In this document: positions 7,671-14,584 of the stretch, in pieces
Position numbering within the stretch: position 1 is the stretch's first letter
Layout: every line of letters starts with the position of its first letter
Source: REEB76 sp049698775
GTDB lineage: Bacteria > Pseudomonadota > Gammaproteobacteria > Natronospirales > REEB76
Direction: 5' to 3'
Length of the DNA: 39,595 bases
Assembly (NCBI GenBank): GCA_049698775.1
Contig: JBAVYM010000002.1
Location: 1 to 39,595, forward strand
Notes under the pieces: model-generated
Seen by the model: only the letters and a program-made list of their open reading frames with translations
Told to the model about the DNA's origin: nothing
The model's database searches: none
Translations under genes and position numbers: made by a program

Positions 7671-8305
7671 GCCACACCACCCAGCAATAAGGTTTTGACT
7701 GGGAACGGTGCCAGGTCCATGGGTTGATGCGTGGCGAATACCGCCAATCCACCGTCGGCGAGATGCGTCTTCAGAATTTGCGTCAGCAAATCCACGCCCG
7801 CTGCGTCCAGGCTGGTGAGCGGTTCGTCCAGGAACCACAAGGGCACGCGCGCCAGCAACAGACGCGCCAAGGCCGTGCGCCGCCGTTGTCCCATGGACAA
7901 CATATTGCAAGGCATATCCTCGCAACCACTCAGCCCCACCTGTTCCAGCACCGCCGCAATTTCGATGGTTGTGGCTGCGGCCAAAAGTGCCCCGGCATAG
8001 GCCAGGTTTTCCCGCGGACTCAAGCCCAGTTTCACGCCGTTGCTGTGGCCGAGATACGCCAGAGAAGCACGATAGGCCGATTCATTCCGGCGCAACGCTG
8101 CATTGCACCAGCACACCTCGCCCTCGTCGGCCCGGCCGAGCCCCGTGAGCACGCGGATCAGCGTAGTTTTACCGGCGCCGTTGGGGCCTTGCACGTGCAG
8201 GGACTCGCCTGACTGCAACTCAAGACTGATATTCCGGCACAGACAGCGTTCGCCGCGCCAGATGGCCAGATTGTGGACGGAAAGCGTCTGTGAAACAGCC
8301 GCCAT
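7667..8305 (-). CDS. ccmA: CcmA, ATPase subunit of the haem-release ABC transporter
   Basis: A 212-residue ABC ATPase. It has Walker A GPNGAGKTT (about 40-48), an ABC signature-like LSMGQRRR, and Walker B PLWFLDEP followed by a D-loop. This is the usual short CcmA. The ATG at 8305 is the only possible start: an in-frame TAA lies three codons upstream. That start is just 10 nt after the CCA end of tRNA-Leu, and the leader (ATAACAACTC) has no Shine-Dalgarno. The operon is therefore probably transcribed through the tRNA gene, with tRNA 3' processing leaving an almost leaderless mRNA. Confidence 0.95.
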   Translation of the reverse strand: MAAVSQTLSVHNLAIWRGERCLCRNISLELQSGESLHVQGPNGAGKTTLIRVLTGLGRADEGEVCWCNAALRRNESAYRASLAYLGHSNGVKLGLSPRENLAYAGALLAAATTIEIAAVLEQVGLSGCEDMPCNMLSMGQRRRTALARLLLARVPLWFLDEPLTSLDAAGVDLLTQILKTHLADGGLAVFATHQPMDLAPFPVKTLLLGGVA

Positions 8306-8315
8306 GAGTTGTTAT

Positions 8316-8404
8316 TGGTGCCCGGGGCCGGACTCGAACCGGCACAGCCGTTGCCAGCTAACGGATTTTAAGTCCGTTGCGTCTACCTGTTCCGCCACCC
8401 GGGC
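8316..8404 (-). tRNA. leuZ: tRNA-Leu (anticodon TAA)
   Basis: On the minus strand the gene starts GCCCGGG and ends CCCGGGC-A-CCA, a perfect 7-bp acceptor stem with encoded CCA. The anticodon loop CTTAAAA gives TAA. There is a long class II variable arm and the T-loop GGTTCGAGTCC. It is last in the Gly-Cys-Leu cluster, in the order of E. coli glyW-cysT-leuZ. Confidence 0.97.
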
Positions 8405-8420
8405 TGAGGCACCCGCTTGC

Positions 8421-8494
8421 TGGAGGCTAGGGTCGGAATTGAACCGGCGTACACGGCTTTGCAGGCCGCTGCATGACCACTCTGCCACCTAGCC
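8421..8494 (-). tRNA. cysT: tRNA-Cys (anticodon GCA)
   Basis: Minus-strand sequence starts GGCTAGG and ends CCTAGCC-T-CCA. The anticodon loop CTGCAAA gives GCA, and the T-loop is GGTTCAATTCC. It lies 16 bases upstream of tRNA-Leu and is probably co-transcribed with it. Confidence 0.97.
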
Positions 8495-8502
8495 CTACCT
8501 GA

Positions 8503-8531
8503 AGTGTAAAAACCTGCGGAATTTACCACAA
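8503..8531 (-). promoter_or_regulatory. Likely promoter of tRNA-Cys, tRNA-Leu and perhaps ccm
   Basis: Reading the minus strand, TTGTGG (8531-8526) and TACACT (8508-8503) are separated by exactly 17 bases. Transcription would begin at about 8496, only a few bases before mature tRNA-Cys (8494). The site lies just after a terminator that follows tRNA-Gly, so it would supply separate transcription for Cys-Leu and possibly the ccm genes behind them. Confidence 0.55.
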
Positions 8532-8580
8532 ACGGCCGACCGCTTTCAGGCTAAATGTGGTTGAATCCGCCGGCGGGAAA

Positions 8581-8609
8581 TAAAAAACCCCGGTGGTATG
8601 CCGAGGTTT
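8581..8609 (-). terminator. Rho-independent terminator after tRNA-Gly
   Basis: On the minus strand AAACCTCGG (8609-8601) pairs with CCGGGGTTT (8593-8585) around a 7-base loop. It is followed by a T tract, TTTTTTATTT in total. It sits right after the 3' end of tRNA-Gly and separates it from tRNA-Cys. Confidence 0.75.
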
Positions 8610-8614
8610 CAATC

Positions 8615-8690
8615 TGGAGCGGGAAACGAGGCTCGAACTCGCGACCTCAACCTTGGCAAGGTTGCGCTCTACCAACTGAGCTATTCCCGC
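8615..8690 (-). tRNA. glyW: tRNA-Gly (anticodon GCC)
   Basis: Minus-strand sequence starts GCGGGAATAGCTCAG and ends TTCCCGC-T-CCA. The anticodon loop reads TTGCCAA, giving GCC. D-arm and T-arm (AGTTCGAGCCT) are standard. It follows pgsA as in E. coli. Confidence 0.97.
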
Positions 8691-8704
8691 GGGAATGGGC
8701 CGGT

Positions 8705-8733
8705 ATTGTAGGGGCATGCCCGGCCCCGTACAA
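8705..8733 (-). promoter_or_regulatory. Strong promoter for tRNA-Gly
   Basis: On the minus strand TTGTAC (8733-8728) and TACAAT (8710-8705) have a 17-base spacer. The following discriminator is GC-rich (ACCGGCCC), the pattern linked to stringent control of stable RNA promoters. The spacer holds a perfect palindrome, GGGCATGCCC (8712-8721). The site lies between pgsA and tRNA-Gly. Confidence 0.65.
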
Positions 8734-8738
8734 GACGC

Positions 8739-9299
8739 TCAGCGCGTGCGGCTCAGCTCCGGCCAGGCCGCCAGCAGATACAGGCTCATGGACCAGAGCG
8801 TCAATGCGGCGGCAATCACCAGCAGTCCCAAGCCGATGTCATAGACCGGCACCACCTTGATGGGGTAGCGGTACAACAGAAATACAATTGCCAGCATTTG
8901 CACGACGGTTTTGCTCTTGCCGAGCCAAGTGACCGCCACGCGCTTGCGCGCGCCCAGTTCCGCCATCCATTCGCGCAAGGCCGAAATGGTGATCTCACGG
9001 CCGATGATAATCATCACCGGAATCGCCATGGCCACGCGCGGATCGGCTTGCAAAATCAGCACCAGCGCCACCACCACCATGAGTTTGTCGGCCACCGGGT
9101 CCAAGAATGCGCCAAACATCGAGGTCTGATTCCAACGGCGCGCCAACCAGCCGTCGAACCAGTCGGTGATGGCTGCCAACGCAAAAATGGCCGCGCTCAG
9201 CGGCGGGGCCCAGACATACGGCAGATAAAAAATCACCACGAACACGGGAATCAGCGCGATGCGCAACAACGTCAGCAGGTTCGGCGAGTTGAACTTCAC
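8739..9299 (-). CDS. pgsA: CDP-diacylglycerol-glycerol-3-phosphate 3-phosphatidyltransferase
   Basis: A 186-residue membrane enzyme that makes phosphatidylglycerophosphate, the committed step to phosphatidylglycerol and cardiolipin. It carries the complete CDP-alcohol phosphatidyltransferase motif: D-x2-D-G-x2-A-R-x8-G-x3-D-x3-D at residues 46-71. Several membrane helices follow. The start is a GTG at 9299, giving MKFNSPNLLTLLRI, the usual PgsA opening. It begins 9 bases after the uvrC stop, so the two are probably co-transcribed. The uvrC-pgsA-glyW order matches E. coli. Confidence 0.95.
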   Translation of the reverse strand: MKFNSPNLLTLLRIALIPVFVVIFYLPYVWAPPLSAAIFALAAITDWFDGWLARRWNQTSMFGAFLDPVADKLMVVVALVLILQADPRVAMAIPVMIIIGREITISALREWMAELGARKRVAVTWLGKSKTVVQMLAIVFLLYRYPIKVVPVYDIGLGLLVIAAALTLWSMSLYLLAAWPELSRTR

Positions 9300-9308
9300 A
9301 GGCTGTAC

Positions 9309-11138
9309 TCAATTATTCGTGTGAAACAGGTCATAAATGCGTTCCGCCAGATCCTGGCTAATACCGTGCACGCTACTCAAGTCTTCGACGCCGGCACGTG
9401 ACACACCCTGCAAACCGCCAAATTGTTTTAGCAATTGCTGGCGGCGTTTCGGCCCCAGGCCTGGCACGCTTTCCAGCACCGAGGTGCGGCGAGTCCGCGC
9501 GCGTCGTTGGCGGTGACCGGTGATGGCGAAACGATGTGCCTCGTCTCGGATCTGCTGGATCAGGTGCAGGCCCGGTGAATCCGGCGGCAGTATAAGTGGC
9601 GTGGTCCGTCCGGACAAGAAAAGCTGTTCCATTCCCGGTCGGCGCGCTGGGCCTTTGGCCACACCCACGAGCGTGACGTCTTCCACCTGCAGCTCCTCCA
9701 GGACTTTTTCCGCTGCATGCAACTGGCCCCTGCCACCGTCAATGAACAGCACGTCCGGCACCACGCCTTCGCCTTTCTTAAGCCGTGTGTAACGGCGCGT
9801 AAGCGCCTGGCGAATGGCGCCATAATCGTCGCCCGGCGCGACGCCTTCGATATTGAAACGGCGGTAATGTCCCTTGAGTGGACCGTTGGCATCGAACACC
9901 ACGCAGGACGCCACCGTGCCCTCGCCCATGGTATGACTGATGTCGAAGCATTCCAGCCGCGTGGGCAATTGGTCGAGATCAAGGACATCCTGCAGCGCTT
10001 CGAAACGGCGGCGCAGGTTCGCGTCCATGGCAAGGCGCAGATCGAGCGCCTGGACGGCGTTCGCTTCGGTCATGACCAATAGACGCCTGGCCTCGCCGCG
10101 TGCTGGCTGACGGATAAGTACGCGCCGGCCGGATTGCTCGGACAGCGTGCGTTGCAACAGTGCTTGGTCCTCGATCTTTGCGGACACCAGAATCTCTTTG
10201 GGAATGTCCCGGCCCAGATAATACTGCGGCAAAAATGCCGATAGCACCTCCTGCACGGAGGTTTCACCGGTGACCTTCGGATAGAAACTGCGGATGCCGA
10301 GGTTGTGCCCACCGCGCACCAGCATGACGGCGATGCAATGCGCTCCGGCGCGCGCAGCGGCTGCAATCACATCGTAATGGCCACGTTGCGTGCTGATGTG
10401 TTGGCGCCCGCTGGTACGACGCAGATCGCTGATCTGGTCCCGATAACGTGCGGCCAGCTCAAAATCCTCGCGCGCCGAAGCATCTTCCATTCGCTGCACC
10501 ATGGCGTCAATGACTTCGCGGGTGCGGCCTTCCAGAAACAGGATGGCGTGCTGTACATCGCGCGCATAATCTTCTTCGTTGATCAACCTCACGCAGGGCG
10601 CCGAGCAATGCTTGATCTGGTATTGCAGGCAAGGTCGAGTGCGGTTCCGGAAAAACGCATCGTTGCACTGGCGCAGCAAGAATAGTTTTTGTAACAAGTT
10701 CACGGTCGCGCGCGCCGCGTGGGCGCTCGGATAGGGACCGAAATATTGCCCGGCTTCACGGCGCCGACCGCGATAGATGGATAAGCGCGGGAACGGACGC
10801 CCGGTATCAAGATGAATATAGGGATAACTCTTGTCGTCGCGCAGCACTACGTTGTAACGCGGCCGATGCTGCTTGATGAGATTGTTTTCCAGCAACAGCG
10901 CTTCGGTCTCAGTATGCGTCACGGTGACATCCACGGATGCCATGTGCGCCAGCATGGCGGCGGTTTTCGGAGACGTACCGCTTTTGCGAAAATAGCTGCT
11001 GAGGCGTTTTTTCAGGTTACCGGCCTTGCCCACGTACAAAATCTCGCCGCTGCCATCGCGCATGCAATACACGCCCGGTGCGCCGCTGACATTTTTCAGG
11101 AAACGCGGGCTGTCAAATGGTTGTCTGCTATTACTCAT
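9309..11138 (-). CDS. uvrC: Excinuclease ABC subunit C (UvrC)
   Basis: A 609-residue nuclease of nucleotide excision repair. The GIY-YIG domain (about residues 16-93, PGVYCMRD...YVGKAGNLKKR) makes the 3' cut. The UVR region (about 200-240) contacts UvrB. The RNase H-like domain in the second half makes the 5' cut, and a helix-hairpin-helix pair is at the C-terminus (SVPGLGPKRRQQLL and SSVHGISQDLAERI). The start at ATG 11138 overlaps the stop of the uracil-DNA glycosylase gene (ATGA). The frame is open for 34 more codons upstream, but these lie over that gene and do not resemble UvrC. Length is normal. Confidence 0.96.
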   Translation of the reverse strand: MSNSRQPFDSPRFLKNVSGAPGVYCMRDGSGEILYVGKAGNLKKRLSSYFRKSGTSPKTAAMLAHMASVDVTVTHTETEALLLENNLIKQHRPRYNVVLRDDKSYPYIHLDTGRPFPRLSIYRGRRREAGQYFGPYPSAHAARATVNLLQKLFLLRQCNDAFFRNRTRPCLQYQIKHCSAPCVRLINEEDYARDVQHAILFLEGRTREVIDAMVQRMEDASAREDFELAARYRDQISDLRRTSGRQHISTQRGHYDVIAAAARAGAHCIAVMLVRGGHNLGIRSFYPKVTGETSVQEVLSAFLPQYYLGRDIPKEILVSAKIEDQALLQRTLSEQSGRRVLIRQPARGEARRLLVMTEANAVQALDLRLAMDANLRRRFEALQDVLDLDQLPTRLECFDISHTMGEGTVASCVVFDANGPLKGHYRRFNIEGVAPGDDYGAIRQALTRRYTRLKKGEGVVPDVLFIDGGRGQLHAAEKVLEELQVEDVTLVGVAKGPARRPGMEQLFLSGRTTPLILPPDSPGLHLIQQIRDEAHRFAITGHRQRRARTRRTSVLESVPGLGPKRRQQLLKQFGGLQGVSRAGVEDLSSVHGISQDLAERIYDLFHTNN

Positions 11139-11788
11139 TGGCACGCTCGCATGGCGTCCAGGCGCCGCCTCGCCTGTGCAACCACCGCTTCGAACATGGC
11201 AGTGGTCAGGCGCCGGGTCTGGGTGTTGTAACGGCTGCAATGATAGGAATCCAGCAACACACGCTTTGCGTCAAGTTTGTGCACGGCACCGTGTTTGAAC
11301 CCGAACCGACGCGGTTTCATATCCAGCGCCTTCAATACCGCGTCGTGGGCAATCCGGCCAAGTGCGAGGATTACCGCATTTGCCGGTAATCCCGCAAGTT
11401 CAGCCTGCAGATAACGGCTGCAGGTAGCAATTTCCATCGCAGCAGGTTTGTTTTGCGGCGGCACGCATTTCACCGCATTGGTGATGCGGCAGTCGTACAG
11501 CTTCAGCCTGTCATGCGCGCTGATGGATTCCGGAAGGTTAGCAAAACCGAACTTGTGCAGGCTGCGGTACAACAACAGGCCGGCATGATCGCCAGTGAAG
11601 GGCCGGCCTGTGGCGTTCGCGCCATGCAGGCCTGGCGCCAAACCGACGATGAGCAGATGCGCGCGCGGATCACCGAAGGATGGGACCGGTCGGGCGTGAT
11701 ACTCGGGATACGTCCGTCGGATGCGGCTCAAGAATTGGACCAGACGCGGACAACGGACACACCGGGAGTTGAAACAGGCGGCCTGCAT
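11135..11788 (-). CDS. Uracil-DNA glycosylase, family 5 (UDGb)-like
   Basis: A 217-residue base-excision repair glycosylase with the iron-sulfur layout of family 4/5 enzymes: Cys 10 and 13 (CVRCPRLV), then Cys 108 and 123. Motif 1 is GLAPGLHGANATGRPFTGD (residues 49-67). The family 5 form has Ala/Gly-rich GLAPxxHG without the usual catalytic Asp/Glu. Motif 2 is SYHCSRYNTQTRRL, near the C-terminus. Family 5 enzymes remove uracil and also hypoxanthine or oxidised pyrimidines. The gene is coupled to uvrC by a 4-base overlap and lies 40 bases after the response regulator, forming a repair-centred operon. It could be taken for family 4, but motif 1 favours family 5. Confidence 0.85.
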   Translation of the reverse strand: MQAACFNSRCVRCPRLVQFLSRIRRTYPEYHARPVPSFGDPRAHLLIVGLAPGLHGANATGRPFTGDHAGLLLYRSLHKFGFANLPESISAHDRLKLYDCRITNAVKCVPPQNKPAAMEIATCSRYLQAELAGLPANAVILALGRIAHDAVLKALDMKPRRFGFKHGAVHKLDAKRVLLDSYHCSRYNTQTRRLTTAMFEAVVAQARRRLDAMRACQ

Positions 11789-11828
11789 GATGAGAGTGTA
11801 ACCGGGGTGGCAGGATACGTCTGCTGAC

Positions 11829-12491
11829 TCACTCGCGCGAGCTGGCGCGTTCAGGCTTCTCCTCGATCACGCCATAGCGCAGCGCCAGGCGTGTCAGTTC
11901 CACGGCGTTGCTGACCCCGAGTTTCTGAAACAGGCGCGCACGGTAGGTGCTGACCGTCTTGGGACTCAGATGCAATTTATCGGCAATGGTCTGGGGCGAC
12001 TGGCCGCCGGTAATCATCAGCATCACCTGGGTTTCGCGCTGCGACAGTTGCTCGAACGGCGAATCGGCATTGCCGCCCACTCTTGCGAGCGCCAATTGCT
12101 GGGCAATGGCCGCAGTGATGTAGCGCTTGCCGGCCTGTACTTGGCGAATAGCACTGATGATCTCTTCAGCCGCACAATCCTTGGTGAGATACCCATGAGC
12201 GCCCGCCTCCATCAGCCGCAACGGATACGGCTCGGTGGCATGCACCGAAACCACGATGACTTTCACCGATGGATTCCGCGCCAGCAGCTTGCGCGTGGCT
12301 TCCAGGCCACCGATGCCCGGCATGCTCACGTCCATCAGCACCACGTCGGGTTTGAGTTCACGGCACAAGGCAATGGCCGCCTCGCCGGATTCGGCTTCAC
12401 CTGCGATGCGCACGTCCGGCGTGTCTTCGAGTATCAGACGAATCCCTGTCCGCACAAGCTTGTGGTCATCCACCAGCAGGACACGGATCAT
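11829..12491 (-). CDS. uvrY: Response regulator of the GacA/UvrY type
   Basis: A 220-residue NarL/FixJ-family regulator. The receiver domain (1-120) has the acidic pair DD at residues 8-9, the phosphoacceptor Asp 54 (VVLMDVSMPG) and the conserved Lys near 104 (YLTKD). A LuxR-type helix-turn-helix follows (about 145-205; LSQRETQVMLMI and SPKTVSTYRARLFQKLGV). Homologues work with the BarA/GacS kinase and activate small RNAs that sequester CsrA. The ATG at 12491 starts the canonical MIRVLLVDDH; an in-frame TTG 18 bases upstream is unlikely. Position directly upstream of the uvrC unit matches uvrY-uvrC of E. coli and gacA-uvrC of pseudomonads, apart from the inserted UDG gene. Confidence 0.9.
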   Translation of the reverse strand: MIRVLLVDDHKLVRTGIRLILEDTPDVRIAGEAESGEAAIALCRELKPDVVLMDVSMPGIGGLEATRKLLARNPSVKVIVVSVHATEPYPLRLMEAGAHGYLTKDCAAEEIISAIRQVQAGKRYITAAIAQQLALARVGGNADSPFEQLSQRETQVMLMITGGQSPQTIADKLHLSPKTVSTYRARLFQKLGVSNAVELTRLALRYGVIEEKPERASSRE

Positions 12492-12580
12492 GGCTACCCC
12501 ACTTCCCAACCGCGGAACCTGGGCGGTCGGATATTAAAGCCAGTTTCAATCACTATTCCCGCGCAGGCATCATACCGCCA

Positions 12581-13912
12581 TTACTCCATGTGCGCGATGA
12601 CGGCCGCACCGAATCCGGAGCACCCCACCAGGGTGGCGCCGGGAATGAGCTTCTGCATTTTCTCTTCCACGTTCTTGCGCGCCGCGATGTCGCGTTTTGA
12701 CACGCGGATGGCCTGGCGCAGCCGTGCCAGATCGTAGGTCATGATTTTCTTTGCGATAGTGCGCGCCACGCCGTGCATGATGTTGTCCGCCGCCTCGGTC
12801 CAGCCGAGATAGCGCAGCATCATCTCCGCGGAAAGAATCAGTGAGCCGGGATTCACCTGGTCCTTGCCGGCGAAACCCGGCGCGGTGCCGTGGGTGGCTT
12901 CGAATACTGCCACCGCGTCCGAGATATTGGCGCCCGGCGCAATGCCAATGCCACCCACCTGCGCGGCCAGCGCGTCGGAAATGTAGTCGCCATTGAGATT
13001 CAGCGTGGCAATCACGTCGTAATCTTCCGGCCGCATCAGAATCTGCTGCAGGAAATTGTCCGCGATCACGTCCTTCACCACGATGTCGTGGCCGGTCTTG
13101 GGATTCCTGAACTTGCACCAGGGACCGCCATCAATGTCCAGTGCGCCGAATTCCTCCTTGGCAAGCTGGTAGCCCCAGTTGCGGAATGCGCCTTCGGTGT
13201 ACTTCATGATGTTGCCCTTGTGCACCAGCGTCACCGATACCCGGTCGTTGTCAATCGCGTAACGCAGCGCCTTGCGCACCAGCCGCTGGGAGCCTTCCTT
13301 GGATACCGGTTTGATGCCGATGGCCGAGCTGGACGGGAAACGGATGGCGGTCACGCCCATCTGGCGTTGCAGAAAATCAATCACCGTGTGCACTTCCGGT
13401 GTGCCCGCGGCCCATTCGATGCCGGCGTAGATATCCTCGGTATTTTCGCGGAACACCACCATGTCGGTGAGTTCGGAATCCTTCATGGGCGTGGACACAC
13501 CGGGAAAATAGCGGATCGGCCGCACGCAGGCGTACAAATCCAGCGCTTGACGGATGGCCACGTTCAGCGAACGGACGCCGCCACCGATGGGCGTACCCAG
13601 CGGTCCCTTGATGGACACCACGTAATCCCGCATGGCGTGCAGGGTTTCATCCGGCAGATAGTTGTCCTTGCCGTATTCCTGCACGGCGCGTTCACCGGCG
13701 TAGATTTCCATCCAGGCGATCCTGCGCTGGTCACCGTAGGCCTTGCGCACTGCCGCATCCGCCACGTTCTTCATCACCGGCGTCACGTCAATGCCAATGC
13801 CGTCGCCGGTTATATAAGGTATCACCGGCTGATCCGGCACCTTGAGGGTAAAATCGGTATTGACGGCAATGGTGCCGCCGCCTGCAGGCGGCGTGATTTT
13901 GTCAAACTTCAT
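12581..13912 (-). CDS. icd: NADP-dependent isocitrate dehydrogenase
   Basis: A 443-residue TCA-cycle enzyme converting isocitrate to 2-oxoglutarate with NADPH. It has the nucleotide and substrate features of E. coli-type Icd, including the RSLNVAIRQ segment whose Ser (115) corresponds to the AceK phosphorylation site, the NENTED-like FRENTEDIYAGIE and the THGTAP motif. E. coli Icd has 416 residues. Here an extra stretch of about 24 residues (around 390-414, ending in EEKMQKLIPG) lies between MTYDLARL and the final CSGFGAAVI. The start has GAGG 8 bases upstream. It is divergent from rluE, as in E. coli. Confidence 0.95.
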   Translation of the reverse strand: MKFDKITPPAGGGTIAVNTDFTLKVPDQPVIPYITGDGIGIDVTPVMKNVADAAVRKAYGDQRRIAWMEIYAGERAVQEYGKDNYLPDETLHAMRDYVVSIKGPLGTPIGGGVRSLNVAIRQALDLYACVRPIRYFPGVSTPMKDSELTDMVVFRENTEDIYAGIEWAAGTPEVHTVIDFLQRQMGVTAIRFPSSSAIGIKPVSKEGSQRLVRKALRYAIDNDRVSVTLVHKGNIMKYTEGAFRNWGYQLAKEEFGALDIDGGPWCKFRNPKTGHDIVVKDVIADNFLQQILMRPEDYDVIATLNLNGDYISDALAAQVGGIGIAPGANISDAVAVFEATHGTAPGFAGKDQVNPGSLILSAEMMLRYLGWTEAADNIMHGVARTIAKKIMTYDLARLRQAIRVSKRDIAARKNVEEKMQKLIPGATLVGCSGFGAAVIAHME

Positions 13913-14002
13913 TACTGAAGCCTCATCGCGGAAAAACAGGAATGCGGCATGTACGCCGCGGCTCGCGCATAATCATAGCATGCAGCCCCGAGTGCTCCGC
14001 TC

Positions 14003-14539
14003 ATGCCGACTGTGTTGTTCAACAAACCCTATGATGTCATCTGTCAGTTCAGCAGCGACGGCAGCCGCTCCACGTTGGCGGATTTCATTCCGGTGCAAAA
14101 CGTCTATCCGGCCGGGCGGCTGGATACCGACAGCGAGGGCTTGCTGATCTTGACGGACGATGGCCGGCTGCAACATCGCATCAGCGACCCGCGCCACAAG
14201 TTGACGAAAACCTATTGGGCGCAACTGGAAGGCGTGCCCACGGATTCGTCACTTGAACAATTGCTTCAAGGTGTGCAACTGAATGACGGTCCCGCCCTGC
14301 CCGCTGAGGCGCGATTGATCTCCGAACCCGGAATCCTCTGGTCTCGCATTCCGCCCATCCGCTATCGCAAATCAATTCCCACAACCTGGATCGAAATCAT
14401 CTTGCGTGAAGGCCGCAATCGCCAGGTACGGCGCATGACCGCCGCCATCGGTCATCCGACGCTGCGGTTGATTCGCTGGCGGATTGGCGATTGGACATTG
14501 GGAGGATTGCAACCAGGAGAATGGCAGACGCTCTCCTGA
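14003..14539 (+). CDS. rluE: 23S rRNA pseudouridine synthase RluE
   Basis: A 178-residue RsuA/RluE-family pseudouridine synthase. It lacks an S4 domain and begins directly with LFNKPYDVICQFS. The catalytic motif GRLDTDSEGLLIL (about residues 33-45) holds the active Asp. KLTKTYWAQLEG and EGRNRQVRRM are other family motifs. RluE modifies U2457 of E. coli 23S rRNA. Assignment as RluE rather than RsuA or RluB rests on the short length, the absence of S4 and its location beside icd, the E. coli arrangement. No clear Shine-Dalgarno precedes the ATG. Confidence 0.9.
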   Translation: MPTVLFNKPYDVICQFSSDGSRSTLADFIPVQNVYPAGRLDTDSEGLLILTDDGRLQHRISDPRHKLTKTYWAQLEGVPTDSSLEQLLQGVQLNDGPALPAEARLISEPGILWSRIPPIRYRKSIPTTWIEIILREGRNRQVRRMTAAIGHPTLRLIRWRIGDWTLGGLQPGEWQTLS

Positions 14540-14584
14540 CTGCATTGCTGCGGGTAATAGCCATACATGGCCCGATGGGCGCGG

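Noticed and set aside
12890..13918. A 342-codon open frame on the plus strand
   Set aside because: It mirrors icd on the other strand and has low-complexity composition; icd is a clear enzyme gene.
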